A stretch of DNA of 7,049 nt from Pseudomonadota bacterium (GCA_023426855.1 JAEZBU010000352.1:1-7049), one strand, 5' to 3'; counted from the first letter of the stretch, positions 1-6,531 are shown. The notes: generated from the letters alone by a model not told the origin. Program-made: numbers and translations.

Positions 1-1243
1 TAGAGCCGATAGCGCACACCTTTTCGCCGGCGAGATCCACCAAGGAAGTACAAAATGGACCGCCGTTGCGCTTTTCATCGGTCGCGCGTGCAAACTCCTG
101 CACTTCCGGCGACAACCTAATCAGCGCGCCGCGGCTGGTGTAGATGCCGATACTCATGACCGCGCAGGCCGCAATGGCGGCGGCCGTGGCCACAAAAGCT
201 CCCCGCCGCGTCGGCAGGATCGTGCCGCGGCGTGCCGGTTGTTCGATCCAGTAATAGCTCGCCACCGACAGCACAAACGCCAGCACCAGCAGGCCGATGC
301 GGTCCGCATTCGTCAGCTGATCCTCGAACTCGTAGGCGGCATAGGCCAGCAGCGGCCAATGCCACAGATACAGCGAGTACGACACCTTGCCGACGAACAC
401 TGCCGGCCGCAGTGCCAGTACACGCGACGCAAGCGTATCGCCCTGGCCTCCGCTGTGGATCAGCAACACCGCGCCGAGGCATGGGATCAGCGCCGCTAGT
501 CCCGGAAACGGCGTTGTTGAATCGTACAGCAGCCCGGCTGCGACGATCATCGCCAGGCCGGCCAAGCCCGCCACCTGACACACCACGCGGCTCGTTATCG
601 CCGGCACCAGACCCAGCGCCAAGGCCATGCCGATCATCAGCTCGAACGCGCGCGACGGCAGCAGGTAAAAGGCAGAAGACCATTCTTCCCTTACGCCCCA
701 AACAGCAATGCCCAGCGACAGCACGAATAGCGTGAGGAAGATCACCAGCTTGAAGCGCTGCAGCCGTCCCAGCAGAAGCAGAATGAACACCGGCGCCAGC
801 AGGTAGAACTGCTCCTCGACACCCAGCGACCACGTATGCAGCAGCGGCTGTGTCTCGGCCGCGGGAGCGAAGTAACCAGCCTGCCCGTCGAAGTAGAAGT
901 TCGAGTAGAACGCCGCCGCTGCAATCGCCGAACGCCCGAACTCCATATAGTCGCGCGGCGCCAACACGAACCAGCCGATGACTGCGGACACCAGGATCAC
1001 AGTCAGCAGCGCCGGCATGATGCGCCGGATGCGCCGCTCGTAGAAGCTGGACCACGAGAATGTGGCGCGGCTCACCTCGCTGACAATGATCGAGGTGATC
1101 AGGTAGCCGGAGATGACGAAGAACACGTCGACGCCGATGAAGCCGCCCGACACCACACCCAGATCGGCGTGGAAGATCAGCACCAGCAGCACGGCAACCG
1201 CGCGCAAGCCGTCTATATCAGCGCGGTAGCGAATTGCGCTCAT
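1..1243 (-). CDS. OafA-like membrane O-acyltransferase, C-terminus beyond window edge (downstream copy)
   Basis: This is an integral inner-membrane acyltransferase of the Acyltransferase_3 family. Family members move acyl groups, usually acetyl, from the cytoplasm onto envelope glycans such as O-antigen, exopolysaccharide or peptidoglycan. 414 codons are visible with no stop, so the gene is cut by the window edge. The N-terminus carries the R-x10-H motif (R14, H25), then GVDVFFVISGYLI (37-49), the basic YERRIRR loop (69-74) and TWSLGVEEQFY (137-147). About ten hydrophobic segments follow, then a linker with C398 and C410, like the cysteine pair before the SGNH domain of the upstream copy; an SGNH domain is therefore expected just outside the window. 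The ATG at 1243 lies in an ATGA overlap with the stop of the upstream gene and has GAGG seven bases before it, suggesting translational coupling. The glycan acceptor and acyl group cannot be told from sequence. Confidence 0.9.
   Translation of the reverse strand, partial: MSAIRYRADIDGLRAVAVLLVLIFHADLGVVSGGFIGVDVFFVISGYLITSIIVSEVSRATFSWSSFYERRIRRIMPALLTVILVSAVIGWFVLAPRDYMEFGRSAIAAAAFYSNFYFDGQAGYFAPAAETQPLLHTWSLGVEEQFYLLAPVFILLLLGRLQRFKLVIFLTLFVLSLGIAVWGVREEWSSAFYLLPSRAFELMIGMALALGLVPAITSRVVCQVAGLAGLAMIVAAGLLYDSTTPFPGLAALIPCLGAVLLIHSGGQGDTLASRVLALRPAVFVGKVSYSLYLWHWPLLAYAAYEFEDQLTNADRIGLLVLAFVLSVASYYWIEQPARRGTILPTRRGAFVATAAAIAACAVMSIGIYTSRGALIRLSPEVQEFARATDEKRNGGPFCTSLVDLAGEKVCAIGS
110..1243 (-). 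repeat. Tandem paralogous repeat, downstream copy (membrane domain)
   Basis: This stretch aligns over its length with 2143-3282 at an offset of about 2033-2036 bases and in the same orientation. Similarity is uneven: about 98% at 1015-1225 (five differences in 211 by hand count), about 70% in the adjoining 961-1014, and high again (roughly 90%) at about 211-440. Homology fades at the linker after residue 378. Confidence 0.88.
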
Positions 1244-2142
1244 TCGCAAGCCTCAAGCATCTCTCGTCTGAGATCGACCTTATTTATACAAAGACTCGCA
1301 GCCTCTTTGGTGGCTTGGTCTACATCGAGCGCCAAGTCTAACACCTCCGAAATTTGACGTGTTCCCTCAGAGCTCAGATGATCGTCGTCGATATAAAGTG
1401 GAATTCCGCCGTCCACAGTACGACAACGCTGATCATTACAGAGCACTCGATGAGGGTAGAGGACACGAACTCCAGCTAACGTACCTAGCTGCTCTAGCGC
1501 TGCGGTGACGTTAGCTTGCCGGTTCGCAAACTCGGTCGCAGGCAGACTTCGGTCGCGCTCTTGATTTCGCATCAAGTCTTTGAACAACGACTTTGGCAAG
1601 TCGAACGGCAACTCCGGAATCGAAGCCAGAATTGTGACTGTGCGTCCGCTCTGCCTCAGACGCTCTACGGTCTTGCGAAACAGGCGCACGAACTCTTCGC
1701 GATTGCGATTGGCGTCTGGGGAAAACCTAGCTTCTTCAAGATCTCTTGATAATTTCCCCTCAGAATAGCTTGCCCATCGGCTGTGAATAACGAAATGCCT
1801 AATCTTATTCGCATTCAACAACTGCTCAATGAGCAACGTGTTGGGCAAACATTTGCCGAACACGCTCTTATAATCCACCGCTGCCGTAATCAGCGCGGGG
1901 CAAGATGCGCGGACCACAGCCAGCCCCTTCAGGCCCTTTCGTTCCGCCAATTCCGACAAAGCGGGTAGTATGCTTTGTGCGTGTGAATCTCCCCAAAGAA
2001 CAAACGAGGGGGAACTCTCTCCGTTAGAACCGATAATGCAGGCTAATTTGCCGTATTGATCAGACGCTCCCTTCTCCGGATTGCAATCATCCGTATAGAC
2101 GTGTTGGTTTACGTACTGAGCAGCAAAAGCCTGTGCTTCAGG
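1240..2142 (-). other. Low-GC block coding the SGNH domain
   Basis: Hand counts in 60-base blocks give about 48% GC at 1261-1320, 43% at 1741-1800, 42% at 1801-1860 and 48% at 2041-2100. The block at 2161-2220 gives 65% and 2281-2340 gives 70%. The change falls near 2150, the border between the membrane domain and the periplasmic linker. At the other end the block stops at the gene junction. The SGNH module thus has a composition foreign to its own membrane domain and to the dnaX operon, which suggests a separate origin. Confidence 0.7.
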
Positions 2143-3282
2143 GCTCAACCGATTCAGCGCACCACGGCTGGCAAAGATGCCCACGCTTACCAACACGCAG
2201 CAGGCGATAGCGGCGGCCGTGGCGGTGAAAGCGCCGCGCCGCGTCGGCAGGATCGAACCGCGGCGTGCCGGTTGTTCGATCCAGTAGTAGCTCGCCACCG
2301 ACAGCACGAACGCCAGCACCAGCAGCCCGACCCGGTGCGTTGCCGTGAGTTGATCCTCGAATTCGTAGGCGGCATAGGCCAGCAGCGGCCAGTGCCACAG
2401 GTACAGCGAGTACGACACCTTGCCGACGAACACCGCCGGCCGCAGCGCCAGAACCCGAGAAGTCAGCGTATCACCTTGGACACCACTGTGAATCAGCAGC
2501 GCCGCGCCCAGACAGGGCACCAACGCCGCTAGTCCCGGAAATGGCGTCGCTGACGTATAAAACAGCCCCGCGCCCATGATCATCGCCAGGCCGGCCAAGC
2601 CCGCCACCTGACGCAAGACCCGGCTCGTCATCGCTGGCACCAGGCCCAGCGCCAAGGCCATGCCGATCATCAGCTCGAACGCCCGCGATGGCAGCAGGTA
2701 GAACGCTGACGACCATCCCTCGCGCACACCATAGACCGAGATGGCCAGCGACAGCGCGAATACCCCCAAAAATGCCGGCACTTGGAAACGCTTCAGCCAT
2801 CCCACCGTCAGCAGCAGGATAAAGCCCGGCGCCAGCAGGTAGAACTGCTCTTCTACCGCCAGCGACCACGTGTGCAACAGCGGCTGCGTCTCGGCAGCCG
2901 GCGCGAAGTAACCGGATCGGCCATTGAAGTAAAAATTTGAGTAGAATGCAGAAGCTGCAATCGCCGATCGGGAAAACTCGCGATAGTCCCGAGGGACCAG
3001 TACAAACCAGCCAATAATGATGGAAGCTAGAATCACAATCAGCAATGCCGGCATGATGCGCCGGATGCGCCGCTCGTAGAAGCTGGCCCACGAGAATGTG
3101 CCGCGGCTCACCTCGCTGACAATGATCGAGGTGATCAAGTAGCCGGAGATGACGAAGAACACGTCGACGCCGATGAAGCCGCCCGACACCACACCCAGAT
3201 CGGCGTGGAAGATCAGCACCAGCAGCACGGCAACCGCGCGCAGACCGTCTATATCAGCGCGATAACGAAGTGTTGCGCTCAT
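1240..3282 (-). CDS. OafA-like O-acyltransferase with fused periplasmic SGNH domain (complete, 680 aa)
   Basis: The length is usual for Acyltransferase_3-SGNH fusions. The membrane domain (about 1-345) shows R15-x10-H26, GVDVFFVISGYLI (38-50), YERRIRR (69-75) and TWSLAVEEQFY (138-148). An eleventh hydrophobic segment (352-370) leads to the periplasm. The SGNH domain (about 398-655) has WGDSH (430-434) with nucleophile S433 and a C-terminal DDDHLS with D632 and H635 as likely triad partners. Cysteines C400/C415, C461/C478 and C615/C620 fall in near pairs that could form disulfides in the periplasm. Family knowledge: the membrane part passes the acyl group across and the SGNH part places it on the glycan. 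The start at 3282 matches the start of the paralogue; the bases before it are G-rich (GGGTCGGGGGA) but no well-spaced ribosome site is clear. The codons from about residue 380 onward are AT-richer than the rest. No polysaccharide cluster is visible to name the substrate. Confidence 0.95.
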   Translation of the reverse strand: MSATLRYRADIDGLRAVAVLLVLIFHADLGVVSGGFIGVDVFFVISGYLITSIIVSEVSRGTFSWASFYERRIRRIMPALLIVILASIIIGWFVLVPRDYREFSRSAIAASAFYSNFYFNGRSGYFAPAAETQPLLHTWSLAVEEQFYLLAPGFILLLTVGWLKRFQVPAFLGVFALSLAISVYGVREGWSSAFYLLPSRAFELMIGMALALGLVPAMTSRVLRQVAGLAGLAMIMGAGLFYTSATPFPGLAALVPCLGAALLIHSGVQGDTLTSRVLALRPAVFVGKVSYSLYLWHWPLLAYAAYEFEDQLTATHRVGLLVLAFVLSVASYYWIEQPARRGSILPTRRGAFTATAAAIACCVLVSVGIFASRGALNRLSPEAQAFAAQYVNQHVYTDDCNPEKGASDQYGKLACIIGSNGESSPSFVLWGDSHAQSILPALSELAERKGLKGLAVVRASCPALITAAVDYKSVFGKCLPNTLLIEQLLNANKIRHFVIHSRWASYSEGKLSRDLEEARFSPDANRNREEFVRLFRKTVERLRQSGRTVTILASIPELPFDLPKSLFKDLMRNQERDRSLPATEFANRQANVTAALEQLGTLAGVRVLYPHRVLCNDQRCRTVDGGIPLYIDDDHLSSEGTRQISEVLDLALDVDQATKEAASLCINKVDLRREMLEACE
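1251..1254 (-). promoter_or_regulatory. Ribosome binding site inside the end of the upstream acyltransferase gene
   Basis: GAGG on the minus strand lies seven bases before the ATG at 1243 and within the last codons of the upstream gene. It supports the 1243 start and, with the ATGA stop/start overlap, suggests re-initiation by ribosomes finishing the upstream gene. Confidence 0.6.
2143..3282 (-). repeat. Tandem paralogous repeat, upstream copy (membrane domain)
   Basis: This is the partner of 110-1243. The best-conserved tract is 3051-3261, including 104 identical bases in a row at 3139-3242. An AT-richer, diverged patch lies directly beside it (about 2930-3050). The pattern is that of a gene duplication patched by later gene conversion, rather than two copies diverging evenly. 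Confidence 0.88.
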
Positions 3283-3477
3283 TCCCCCGACCCAAGCTGC
3301 GCAATCAGAAAGCGTCCCCGGGACTCATTACGCTGGAAATATTGACCTAAGCAACTGTGGCGATGGCCCCGTGCCACGATGCCAACAGGAAGCTCAGGGT
3401 ATCACTGGCCTATCTGCCCGCGGCCATCCACCGCGTTCTGAACCGCGGACAACCCGGGCCGCAACCGATTGCCAGGG

Positions 3478-3506
3478 TTGTAACTTGCCGGCCGAGGCGT
3501 CATATT
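3478..3506 (+). promoter_or_regulatory. Candidate sigma70-type promoter of the SRP RNA gene
   Basis: TTGTAA (3478-3483) and CATATT (3501-3506) are separated by 17 bases, and each matches four of six consensus positions. A transcription start six to seven bases after the -10 box would fall at 3512-3513. That is where the outer stem of the SRP RNA begins, as judged independently from its folding. The match in position is better evidence than the boxes themselves. Confidence 0.55.
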
Positions 3507-3511
3507 CCGGC

Positions 3512-3608
3512 CGGGAGGTTGGCGGCGGACGTAGCCCTCGCCAACCGGGTCAGATCCGGAAGGAAGCAGCCCTAACGATCAGGAGACGGGTCGTTCGTCA
3601 GCCTCCTG
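3512..3608 (+). ncRNA. ffs: Signal recognition particle RNA (4.5S type)
   Basis: This RNA binds Ffh and together they target nascent membrane proteins to the FtsY receptor. The apical hairpin is unmistakable: GGTCAGATCC, the GGAA tetraloop at 3558-3561, then GGAAGCAGCC. This is the Ffh-binding symmetric and asymmetric loop signature of bacterial SRP RNAs. The flanks fold back. Bases 3514-3523 pair with 3597-3606 over ten pairs (two G-U), with 3512-3513 possibly extending to 3607-3608. Inner pairs include 3535-3537 with 3588-3590, 3538-3540 with 3576-3578, and 3547-3549 with 3570-3572. The length of about 97 nt suits the short alphaproteobacterial form without an Alu domain. A location just before dnaX is common in this class. 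The ends are inferred from folding and could be off by several bases. The tip has A at 3554 where E. coli has G. Confidence 0.93.
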
Positions 3609-3622
3609 CGGCACGCGCCGCA
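3607..3622 (+). terminator. Hairpin at the 3' end of the SRP RNA, possible terminator without a T tract
   Basis: TGCGGC and GCCGCA form a perfect six-pair stem around the loop ACGC, starting at the last bases of the SRP RNA. No run of T follows, so this is not a standard intrinsic terminator. It may mark the end of the RNA or simply be a GC-rich palindrome. Transcription may continue into dnaX. Confidence 0.25.
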
Positions 3623-3759
3623 CCCGGAATCATCTGAGGCGCACGCGGTCGGGAACGGTCAAATCCGGCAGCGTTTCGCTCGGGGCCGCTCGCGGCGATT
3701 ATCGCGCCGTTAGATTGCACGACCGAGCCTGCGTAATCCACGGGCGAAACCGGACGCCG

Positions 3760-5517
3760 ATGGCCAACGACATACCACCGCCACACCAGCCTGCAGATGA
3801 CGCCGACCAGCCGGGATTCCTCGATATGGGCGCGCCGGAAGGCACGGCGTCCGCGCCATATGTCGTTCTTGCTCGTAAGTATCGTCCGGAGACATTCACC
3901 GAACTGATCGGCCAGGACGCGATGGTGACGACGCTGCGCAACGCGTTCGCCGCCGACCGGATCGCCCAGGGTTATATGCTGACCGGCGTGCGCGGTGTCG
4001 GCAAAACCACCACGGCGCGCATCATTGCCCGCGCCCTCAACTATTCCAAGCCCGGCCTGCCCGATCGCCCGACGGTGGAGATCGATGGTTACGGCGAGCA
4101 TTGCCTGCAGATCATCCAGAGCCGCCATCCCGACGTGCTGGAGATGGACGCCGCTTCCAACACCGGCGTCGACAACGTCCGCGAGATCATCGAGAACGCG
4201 CGCTACAAGCCACTCGTCGCACGCTACAAGGTGTTCATCATCGACGAAGTCCACATGCTGTCGAAGAACGCCTTCAACGCGCTGCTGAAAACGCTTGAGG
4301 AACCTCCGGCGCACGTCAAATTCATCTTCGCCACCACCGAAGTGCGCAAGGTTCCGGTGACCGTTCTGTCGCGGTGCCAACGCTTCGATTTGCGGCGCAT
4401 CGACGTGCCGCTGCTGGCAGGCCATTTCAAATCCATCTCCGCCAACGAAAACGCCACCGCCGAGGACGATGCACTGACGCTGATTGCGCGGGCCGCCGGC
4501 GGTTCGGTGCGTGATGGCCTGTCGATCCTCGATCAGGCGATCGCCATGGGCGCGGGCAAGGTCACCGCGCCCGCAGTCCGCGCCATGCTGGGACTTGCCG
4601 ATCGCGGCCGCATTTTCGACCTGCTCGAAGCTCTGCTGAGCGGTGCGGCAGCCGACGCCCTGCGTCAGCTCGATACCTTGCACAAGGATGGCGGCGATCC
4701 AACGCAGATCCTGGCCGATCTGTCGGAAGCCGTGCATGCCGCGACCCGCTGCAAGGTGATCGGTGCTGACGGCGCCGGCGAAGACCTGTCGTTGGAAGAG
4801 CGCCGCCGCGCAGGCAGCCTCGCCGAACGCCTCGCGGTTCCGGTGCTGACGCGCACATGGCAGATGCTGCAGAAGGGTCTGGAAGAAACCGCCCGCGCCG
4901 CCGCGCCTCTGCAAGCCGCCGAGATGGTGCTCATCCGCATCGCGCATGCTGCTGACCTGCCGTCGCCGGACGATCTCATCCGGCTGCTTGGAACAGGATC
5001 GCGCCCATCGTCCGCGCCTGCCGGGCAGGATCGCGCGCTGTCACATCACAGTGGTCCGCTGATGTCGGGCAATGCCGGTTTGGCTCCGACGGCCCACCAG
5101 CCGGTCAACCAGCCGCCACCGCTGCCGATGCCGCGCAGCTTTGCCGAAGTGGTGGCGCTTGCCGGCACCCATCGCGACCCGCGGCTGAAGGTGCACCTGG
5201 AAGAGAACGTCCGTCTGGTGCGCTTCGAGATTGGCCGTCTCGAAATCAATCTGCTCGAAGACGCGCCGCGCGGGCTTGCCGGTGAACTCGGCGAGAAGCT
5301 CGGCAAGTGGACCGGACAGCGCTGGATCGTAGCGCTCAGCCGCGAGCCCGGAGAGCCGCCGCTTGGCGAGATCGAACGCGCACGGGCCGCCAAGGAGGCC
5401 GAGGAACTCAAGCAGCATCCGGCCGTGAAATCGCTGCTCGATGTGTTCCCCGAGGCCGAATTGAAGGAGATCCGGCCACTGCAGCGCCCGCGCGACGACG
5501 AAAGCGCGGCGGGCTAG
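3760..5517 (+). CDS. dnaX: DNA polymerase III subunit tau (clamp loader ATPase DnaX)
   Basis: This is the ATPase of the clamp loader, which opens and loads the beta clamp and, through its C-terminus, ties polymerase to the replisome. It is 585 aa from the ATG at 3760. Landmarks: ARKYRPETF near residue 40, Walker A GVRGVGKTT (76-84), Walker B VFIIDEVH (158-165), sensor 1 FATTE (190-194), the SRC motif (204-206) that supplies the arginine finger, and sensor 2 GSVRDG (248-253). The collar spans about 270-395, a Pro-rich linker about 412-460 and a tau-specific C-terminal domain about 461-585. The four-cysteine zinc module of E. coli DnaX is reduced to a single cysteine (C115). An in-frame TTG at 3715 would add 15 residues, but the extension is unlike the family, so the ATG is preferred; no strong ribosome site precedes either. 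No A-rich slippery heptamer for a short gamma form was found. Confidence 0.97.
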   Translation: MANDIPPPHQPADDADQPGFLDMGAPEGTASAPYVVLARKYRPETFTELIGQDAMVTTLRNAFAADRIAQGYMLTGVRGVGKTTTARIIARALNYSKPGLPDRPTVEIDGYGEHCLQIIQSRHPDVLEMDAASNTGVDNVREIIENARYKPLVARYKVFIIDEVHMLSKNAFNALLKTLEEPPAHVKFIFATTEVRKVPVTVLSRCQRFDLRRIDVPLLAGHFKSISANENATAEDDALTLIARAAGGSVRDGLSILDQAIAMGAGKVTAPAVRAMLGLADRGRIFDLLEALLSGAAADALRQLDTLHKDGGDPTQILADLSEAVHAATRCKVIGADGAGEDLSLEERRRAGSLAERLAVPVLTRTWQMLQKGLEETARAAAPLQAAEMVLIRIAHAADLPSPDDLIRLLGTGSRPSSAPAGQDRALSHHSGPLMSGNAGLAPTAHQPVNQPPPLPMPRSFAEVVALAGTHRDPRLKVHLEENVRLVRFEIGRLEINLLEDAPRGLAGELGEKLGKWTGQRWIVALSREPGEPPLGEIERARAAKEAEELKQHPAVKSLLDVFPEAELKEIRPLQRPRDDESAAG

Positions 5518-5562
5518 GACAGAACCAAACATGTGCGGCAGCGGTTGTGCTGACGCTCAACC

Positions 5563-5570
5563 GGAGAGGA
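5563..5570 (+). promoter_or_regulatory. Ribosome binding site of ebfC
   Basis: GGAGAGGA ends four bases before the ATG at 5575, placing the GGAG core eight bases upstream. It fixes this start and is the clearest ribosome site in the plus-strand operon. Confidence 0.7.
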
Positions 5571-5574
5571 CGCG

Positions 5575-5895
5575 ATGAGAGACCTTATGGGAATGATGAA
5601 ACAGGCCCAGGAGCTGCAGGCCAAGTTTCAGCGCATGCAGGAGCAGCTCAGCGAGATGGAAGTCGACGGCCAGGCGGGAGCCGGACTGGTGCAGGTGACG
5701 CTGAACGGCAAGGGCGAAGTGCGCCGCTTGAAGATCGATCCGAGCCTGATGAAGCCGGACGAGACAGAGATCCTGGAAGACCTGATCATCGCCGGGATGC
5801 AGGACGCCAAGGCCAAGGTCGATTCCGCGACGCAGGCGAAAATGCAGGAACTGACCGGCGGACTGCCGCTGCCGCCCGGCCTGAAGCTGTTCTGA
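5575..5895 (+). CDS. ebfC: YbaB/EbfC family nucleoid-associated protein
   Basis: This is a small DNA-binding protein of the YbaB/EbfC family. Members form homodimers, bind DNA with little or relaxed sequence preference, and influence nucleoid structure and gene expression. At 106 aa it has the family's usual length. It opens with RDLMGMMKQAQELQ, an amphipathic helix rich in Met, Gln and Lys running to about residue 30 (coiled-coil-like). A beta region follows with GLVQVTLNGKGEVRRLKIDPSL (37-58; GLVQVTLNGKGEV is the typical core). A second helix carries EILEDLIIAGMQDA (about 63-76), and the tail LPLPPGLKLF is typical of the family. It starts 57 bases after dnaX and ends 24 bases before recR. 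This dnaX-ybaB-recR order is found across many bacteria, and co-transcription is likely. Its exact role in replication or repair remains unsettled for the family. Confidence 0.96.
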   Translation: MRDLMGMMKQAQELQAKFQRMQEQLSEMEVDGQAGAGLVQVTLNGKGEVRRLKIDPSLMKPDETEILEDLIIAGMQDAKAKVDSATQAKMQELTGGLPLPPGLKLF

Positions 5896-5919
5896 TCGAC
5901 CTGAGCAGCGCGCGCCGCA

Positions 5920-6525
5920 ATGAGCAAGACAACCGCCGGGCCTGAAATAGAGCGACTGGTGCAGTTGCTGGGGCGATTGCCGGGTCTCGGCTTTCGCTCC
6001 GCGCGCAAGGCTGCGCTGGCGCTGCTCAAGCGGCGCCACGAACTGCTCCTGCCGCTGGCCGCCGCGCTGAACGATGCGGCGGAGAAGCTGGTCGAATGCC
6101 CCCAATGCGGTACCATCGACAGCATCTCGCCGTGCACGATCTGCCAGGATCCCCGCCGCGATCGCTCGATGATCGTGGTGGTCGAGGATATCGCCGATCT
6201 GTGGGCGCTGGAGCGCGCCGGTGTCGTCAACGCGCTGTATCACGTGCTTGGCGGACATCTTTCGCCGCTCGATGGCATCGGGCCGGAACGGTTGAACATC
6301 GGGCAACTCATCGCGCGCGCCGGTGATCCTGCGGTGAAGGAAATCCTGCTGGCGCTGAACGCCACGGTCGAGGGTCAGTCCACCGCGCATTACGTCACCG
6401 AACAACTTGAATCGACCGGCGTCGCAGTTTCGCGGCTGGCACAGGGTGTGCCGGTCGGCGGCGAACTCGATTATCTCGACGAAGGCACGTTGGCGGCCGC
6501 GATTAAGGCGCGCCGTCGCGTTTAG
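5920..6525 (+). CDS. recR: Recombination mediator protein RecR
   Basis: RecR works with RecO (and RecF) to load RecA onto SSB-coated single-stranded DNA during gap repair by the RecFOR pathway. The product is 201 aa, the normal size. Domains in order: an N-terminal helix-hairpin-helix around LPGLGFRSARKAAL (20-33), a complete C4 zinc finger (C60, C63, C72, C75), a Toprim domain beginning at VVVEDIADLWALE (86-98) with the family's acidic E89, and the RecR segments YHVLGGHLSPLDGIGPE (107-123) and GVPVGGELDYLDEGTL (176-191). All key residues are present, so the protein should be functional. It lies 24 bases after ebfC with no strong ribosome site in that gap, which hints at dependence on upstream translation. 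The gene ends at the TAG at 6523-6525. Confidence 0.97.
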   Translation: MSKTTAGPEIERLVQLLGRLPGLGFRSARKAALALLKRRHELLLPLAAALNDAAEKLVECPQCGTIDSISPCTICQDPRRDRSMIVVVEDIADLWALERAGVVNALYHVLGGHLSPLDGIGPERLNIGQLIARAGDPAVKEILLALNATVEGQSTAHYVTEQLESTGVAVSRLAQGVPVGGELDYLDEGTLAAAIKARRRV

Positions 6526-6531
6526 CAAGCT

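Noticed and set aside
1..1243. Truncated pseudogene reading of the downstream acyltransferase
   Set aside because: The frame stays open to the window edge with all membrane-domain motifs intact, so the missing SGNH part reflects the cut of the window, not a broken gene.
836..1357. Plus-strand open frame across the acyltransferase junction
   Set aside because: It is antisense to conserved membrane-domain codons of one gene and the tail of the other. Similar plus-strand frames occur in both repeat copies only because the genes are paralogous.
3325..3354. Possible minus-strand promoter for the acyltransferase pair (TTGCTT, 18 bases, TAATGA)
   Set aside because: Only three and two of six consensus positions match, so it cannot be told from chance. 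The real promoter probably lies within 3283-3477 but is not visible to me.
3431..3448. Palindrome CCGCG - 8 bases - CGCGG before the SRP RNA promoter
   Set aside because: A five-pair GC-rich stem is expected by chance in such DNA, and there is no T tract or known operator pattern.
3357..3637. Two short plus-strand open frames between the divergent blocks
   Set aside because: They overlap the SRP RNA, lack ribosome sites and have no recognisable protein features.
3674..3702. Possible dnaX promoter (TTTCGC, 17 bases, GATTAT)
   Set aside because: The -35 box is poor and the -10 box partial; transcription from the SRP RNA promoter is an equally good explanation.
3598..4947. Long minus-strand open frame (449 codons) opposite dnaX
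   Set aside because: It lies antisense to an unmistakable dnaX, has a composition typical of the antisense frame of a GC-rich gene, and matches no family I recognise.
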